A DNA stretch of 64,000 bases from Amphibacillus jilinensis Y1 (GTDB taxonomy: Bacteria > Bacillota > Bacilli > Bacillales > Amphibacillaceae): contig NZ_AMWI01000057.1 of assembly GCF_000306965.1 (NCBI RefSeq), forward strand, positions 1-64,000, given 5' to 3'. The position numbers were made by a program, and so were the translations under genes. Under the pieces are notes generated by a model. It was not told the origin of the DNA and searched no databases. It saw nothing but the letters and a program-made list of their open reading frames with translations. Positions 61,584 through 64,000 of the stretch are shown one piece after another; position 1 is the stretch's first letter; the number at the start of each line of letters is the position of its first letter.

Positions 61584-61625
61584 TCTCGGGATCACTAGTC
61601 ATTGATACTTTCAGTGATCCCGAGA
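61584..61625. other. Perfect 13-bp hairpin without a T-run
   Basis: TCTCGGGATCACT pairs with AGTGATCCCGAGA (61584-61596 with 61613-61625) around a 16-nt loop. Neither exit has the T-run of an intrinsic terminator. It begins seven bases after repeat copy L and about 90 nt from the end of the MutS2-like gene, so it may still act as its terminator. Confidence 0.6.
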
Positions 61626-61713
61626 CAGCTAAAATTGATAACGCACTCAGCTTAAAACATTGATACAGTTATAGACAGCTCCACTTAACATGATTGTCAA
61701 ATAATTTAGAAGT

Positions 61714-63639
61714 TTAATCCTCTGGCTCTAACCATACGTCAGCAACATATTTCCTATCTAAATCTTTCTTCGTCTTTCGATAGGATTTACTTTTAAAAAT
61801 AATATCAAAATCGTAATCATCTGGGTAAAGTTCTTTTGCTGGGATTAAAAGCTTTAGTCGCTTATGATTAATTTTTTGTTTTTCTCCTTTAATCTGCACA
61901 ATATAATTACCGGTTTGATCTGGTCCTTGATAGACAATGGCTGTTTCACCGGTTGCTAGAATGGTGACATTATCACCTTGGGAAAATAGCGTAACATGTT
62001 CGCTTTTTTTCTTCTTCCTCTCACCAGCATGTCTGTTAATCACAAGTTGACGTGCAAACTTTTCTTCATTCAGCTCTGCTTCAGTAAGACGAACCTTATA
62101 ATTTCCACGCTCACCATAAGTTAAGAGATGTGCTTGCTCAATCAAGTTGGGATGAAGACCAAGCTTAAACGCAATTTCAAATGCTTGACTCTGCCCGGTC
62201 TCACCAAGCACAAGTTGATAGGTAGGCTTTAACGTTTCGAGATCAAATGCCATTGCGGCGTTAATAAAGCCATTCGTTTGATCAGCAAAGCTTTTTACCT
62301 CACTGTAATGCGTGGTTGCAAGTATGGTTGCACCTTTTTTAAACAATTGCTCTAAAATAGCAATAGCTAAACCCATTCCCTCACCAGGATCAGTACCTGA
62401 CCCTAGTTCATCCAGCAAAACAAGCGAATGGTCATTTGCTTGGTTAAGGATGCTAATAATCGAAACAAGGCGTGAACTGAATGTACTCAAATTATCTTCA
62501 ATACTCTGCCCATCGCCTATATCAACAAGGACGTGTTGAAAAATGGCTACTTCACTTCCAGCCTCAGCAGGAATAAGTAATCCCGCTTGAGCCATCACCG
62601 TTAATAAGCCAATCGTTTTAATGGTAACGGTTTTACCACCCGTATTAGGACCCGTAATTACAAGTGCCCGATCTGCCTCACCAAAAGCTACTGATAAAGG
62701 CACAGCCGCATCACCTAATGATGGATGCCTCGCACGATTTAGCCGAATCGTTTGGCCAGTTGAAAGCTTAGGTTTGGTCGCATTGATGTGAAGACAATAT
62801 TTCGCCTTAGCAAAAATGACATCATAATTAAACATAACTTCAATTGCTATGTTAAAGTCTGTCTCAAGTTCAAGTATTGCTGCTGTTAATTCAAAAAGAA
62901 TTCGCTCAACCTCTGTTTGTTCAGATAACTGTAACAGATTGATTTCCTCTTGAATGCCACCTAACTCGTCTGGTTCAATAAATAACGTCGCCCCAGATGC
63001 AGATTGATCAAGAATCGTCCCCTTAACCTTTGTTCGATGCTCTTTTTTTACAGCTAGTACATAGTGTCCGTTTCGCTCCGTTACGGTTCTTTCTTGTAAA
63101 AAAGAGGCGTATTTGTTCCCTTTTGCTAATTGAGTGATACGATCCTTTAGTCGATCCGTTAATACGTTGATTTGTCTTCTTAAAAAGCTTAGCTCTTTTG
63201 AAGCATAATCATCGACCTGACCATGACGGATTGTTTTAGCCATTTGTGCCTCAATAGTGGAAAAGTCCTCTATTGAACCAACGAAGCTACTAATTATAGG
63301 AGCGACCCATTGTTTGTTTTTCATAAATTGCTTGAGCTTGCGGCAATGATCTAAAAATGATAAACAGCGCTCGATTTGATCAGGTCTTATAAACAAACCT
63401 TTATGTGCTTGTGCAAGTATGTGGGTAAGCTCATCGACTGTGTGGATCGGCACACTAGTACTTATTCTCAAAATTTCAATGGCTTCTTCAATTTCCTCCA
63501 TCGATTGCATGATCCGGTTTTTATTTTGACTCGGTTTCAAATGAAGCAATGCTTGTTTCGCACGTTCTGTATGTGCGTAATTCGCTAGTTTCTCTACTAC
63601 ATCAGCATAACCTAACTTCTTTAAATCCTCTGTTTGCAT
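61714..63639 (-). CDS. MutS2-like ATPase lacking the Smr domain
   Basis: 641 residues. The order is a core/clamp region of the MutS2 kind (LQERTVTERNGHYVLAVKKE, LDQSASGATLFIEPDELGG), then the MutS ATPase with Walker A VITGPNTGGKTVTIKTIG, FSSRLVSIISIL, Walker B LVLLDELGSGTDPGEG and the ATTHYSEVK switch. Canonical MutS2 is about 785 residues with a long coiled stalk and a C-terminal Smr nuclease. Here a short tail with a KOW-like segment (VTILATGETAIVYQG) ends the protein. AGAGGAGGAAATAAAGG precedes the ATG. Role unknown; it could act on branched DNA or collided ribosomes as MutS2 does, without nuclease. Confidence 0.88.
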   Translation of the reverse strand: MQTEDLKKLGYADVVEKLANYAHTERAKQALLHLKPSQNKNRIMQSMEEIEEAIEILRISTSVPIHTVDELTHILAQAHKGLFIRPDQIERCLSFLDHCRKLKQFMKNKQWVAPIISSFVGSIEDFSTIEAQMAKTIRHGQVDDYASKELSFLRRQINVLTDRLKDRITQLAKGNKYASFLQERTVTERNGHYVLAVKKEHRTKVKGTILDQSASGATLFIEPDELGGIQEEINLLQLSEQTEVERILFELTAAILELETDFNIAIEVMFNYDVIFAKAKYCLHINATKPKLSTGQTIRLNRARHPSLGDAAVPLSVAFGEADRALVITGPNTGGKTVTIKTIGLLTVMAQAGLLIPAEAGSEVAIFQHVLVDIGDGQSIEDNLSTFSSRLVSIISILNQANDHSLVLLDELGSGTDPGEGMGLAIAILEQLFKKGATILATTHYSEVKSFADQTNGFINAAMAFDLETLKPTYQLVLGETGQSQAFEIAFKLGLHPNLIEQAHLLTYGERGNYKVRLTEAELNEEKFARQLVINRHAGERKKKKSEHVTLFSQGDNVTILATGETAIVYQGPDQTGNYIVQIKGEKQKINHKRLKLLIPAKELYPDDYDFDIIFKSKSYRKTKKDLDRKYVADVWLEPED

Positions 63640-64000
63640 TCCTTTATTTCCTCCTCTACTTCAATCCAAAGAGCATGACACGATGACCGATTGTCCATAG
63701 CTTGGTTAAGTTAAAAGGCATCATCCAAGTTAAGGGTATTCACCCTAAAGTCACATGGGATAATATTTTGGAACAAAAAAACCACTATGAACAAACGTTC
63801 ATAGTGGCCTTCTTTACTTAAGTATAAACCTATCCCTCTGTGGAATGGCTTATACTATAATATAAAAGACGTTATCTACCATAAACGTGTTCTTAACTAC
63901 TTGCAATGCCATAGCAAATAAAACGTCCAAAAGACGTCTTTTTAAAGAATTACCCGAGGGGAACCCTTTAGCTATCATTTAGGTAACAGCATTCAAGTTA
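63640..64000. other. Right-edge gap
   Basis: No gene recognised. It contains the MutS2-like gene's upstream region, a terminator at 63774-63807, and a small ACGTC/GACGT hairpin followed by five T (near 63921-63941, plus strand). Confidence 0.5.
63774..63807 (-). terminator. Terminator near the right edge
   Basis: A perfect 11-bp stem CCACTATGAAC/GTTCATAGTGG (63782-63792 with 63797-63807) is followed by seven T on the minus strand. It would end a minus-strand gene lying beyond the window. Confidence 0.85.

Noticed and set aside
63655-63750. Minus-strand frame ending PFNLTKLWTIGHRVMLFGLK before the MutS2-like gene, as a gene remnant
   Set aside because: It is interrupted by an in-frame stop after about 28 codons and was not recognised as any family; it may be chance.

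Overview
The window looks like a chromosome segment of a low-GC, spore-forming member of the Bacillaceae. Its gene content and order follow, on the reverse strand, the Bacillus subtilis stretch from yabB/abrB to lysS and the next rRNA operon. It carries sporulation genes (spoIIE, yabP, yabQ, spoVT, fin, spoVG, yabG), Spo0A boxes in front of abrB and spoIIE, and strong GGAGG ribosome binding sites. A halotolerant or facultatively anaerobic genus near Amphibacillus, Gracilibacillus or Paraliobacillus is a guess; the sequence alone does not settle it.

Layout. At 1-290 lie two consensus promoters and the leader of a 16S rRNA gene that starts off the left edge. From 0.3 to 14.7 kb is a housekeeping block on the minus strand: lysS, dusB, a small HTH gene, folK-folB-folP, cysK, a parvulin, hslO, coaX, ftsH, hpt, tilS, yabT, yabS; spoIIE follows at 14.8-17.2 kb. 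From 17.6 to 30.2 kb is an accessory island placed where B. subtilis has only a small tRNA cluster. It has a tRNA-Met, a divergent flavin-based extracellular electron transfer (EET) locus, a lipoprotein, a two-component system with a tiny exported protein, and an ISL3-type transposase remnant. From 30.2 to 63.6 kb the conserved minus-strand order resumes (yabR, divIC, yabQ, yabP, rqcP, yabN, yabM, spoVT, mfd, fin, pth, ctc, prs, glmU, spoVG, purR, ispE, veg, yabG, ksgA, rnmV, yabE, tatD, metS, abrB on plus, rsmI, yazA, yabB). A ptsG-glcT pair interrupts it between yabM and spoVT, and it ends at a MutS2-like gene without a Smr domain.

The most notable system is the EET locus. On the minus strand it has fmnB (ApbE flavinyl transferase lipoprotein), dmkA (UbiA prenyltransferase) and a complete ECF energising module (A1, A2, T). 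On the plus strand it has a membrane-domain type II NADH dehydrogenase (ndh2), eetB (ECF S-like Gx protein) and dmkB (polyprenyl diphosphate synthase). Together these would make a demethylmenaquinone pool, pass NADH electrons to it, export flavin and attach it to extracytoplasmic proteins. eetA and pplA, present in the Listeria locus, are not in the window. Both divergent promoters have a TAGACA -35 box, a 17-bp spacer and a TTCACA-type palindrome just after the predicted start, which suggests control by the NADH-sensing repressor Rex.

A second notable signal is a dispersed intergenic repeat of about 150 bp with two hairpins. There are ten recognisable full, deleted or truncated copies, some of which supply the last codons and stop codon of neighbouring genes. 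Several genes expected from B. subtilis synteny (pabABC, ridA/yabJ, sspF) are missing from their usual places.
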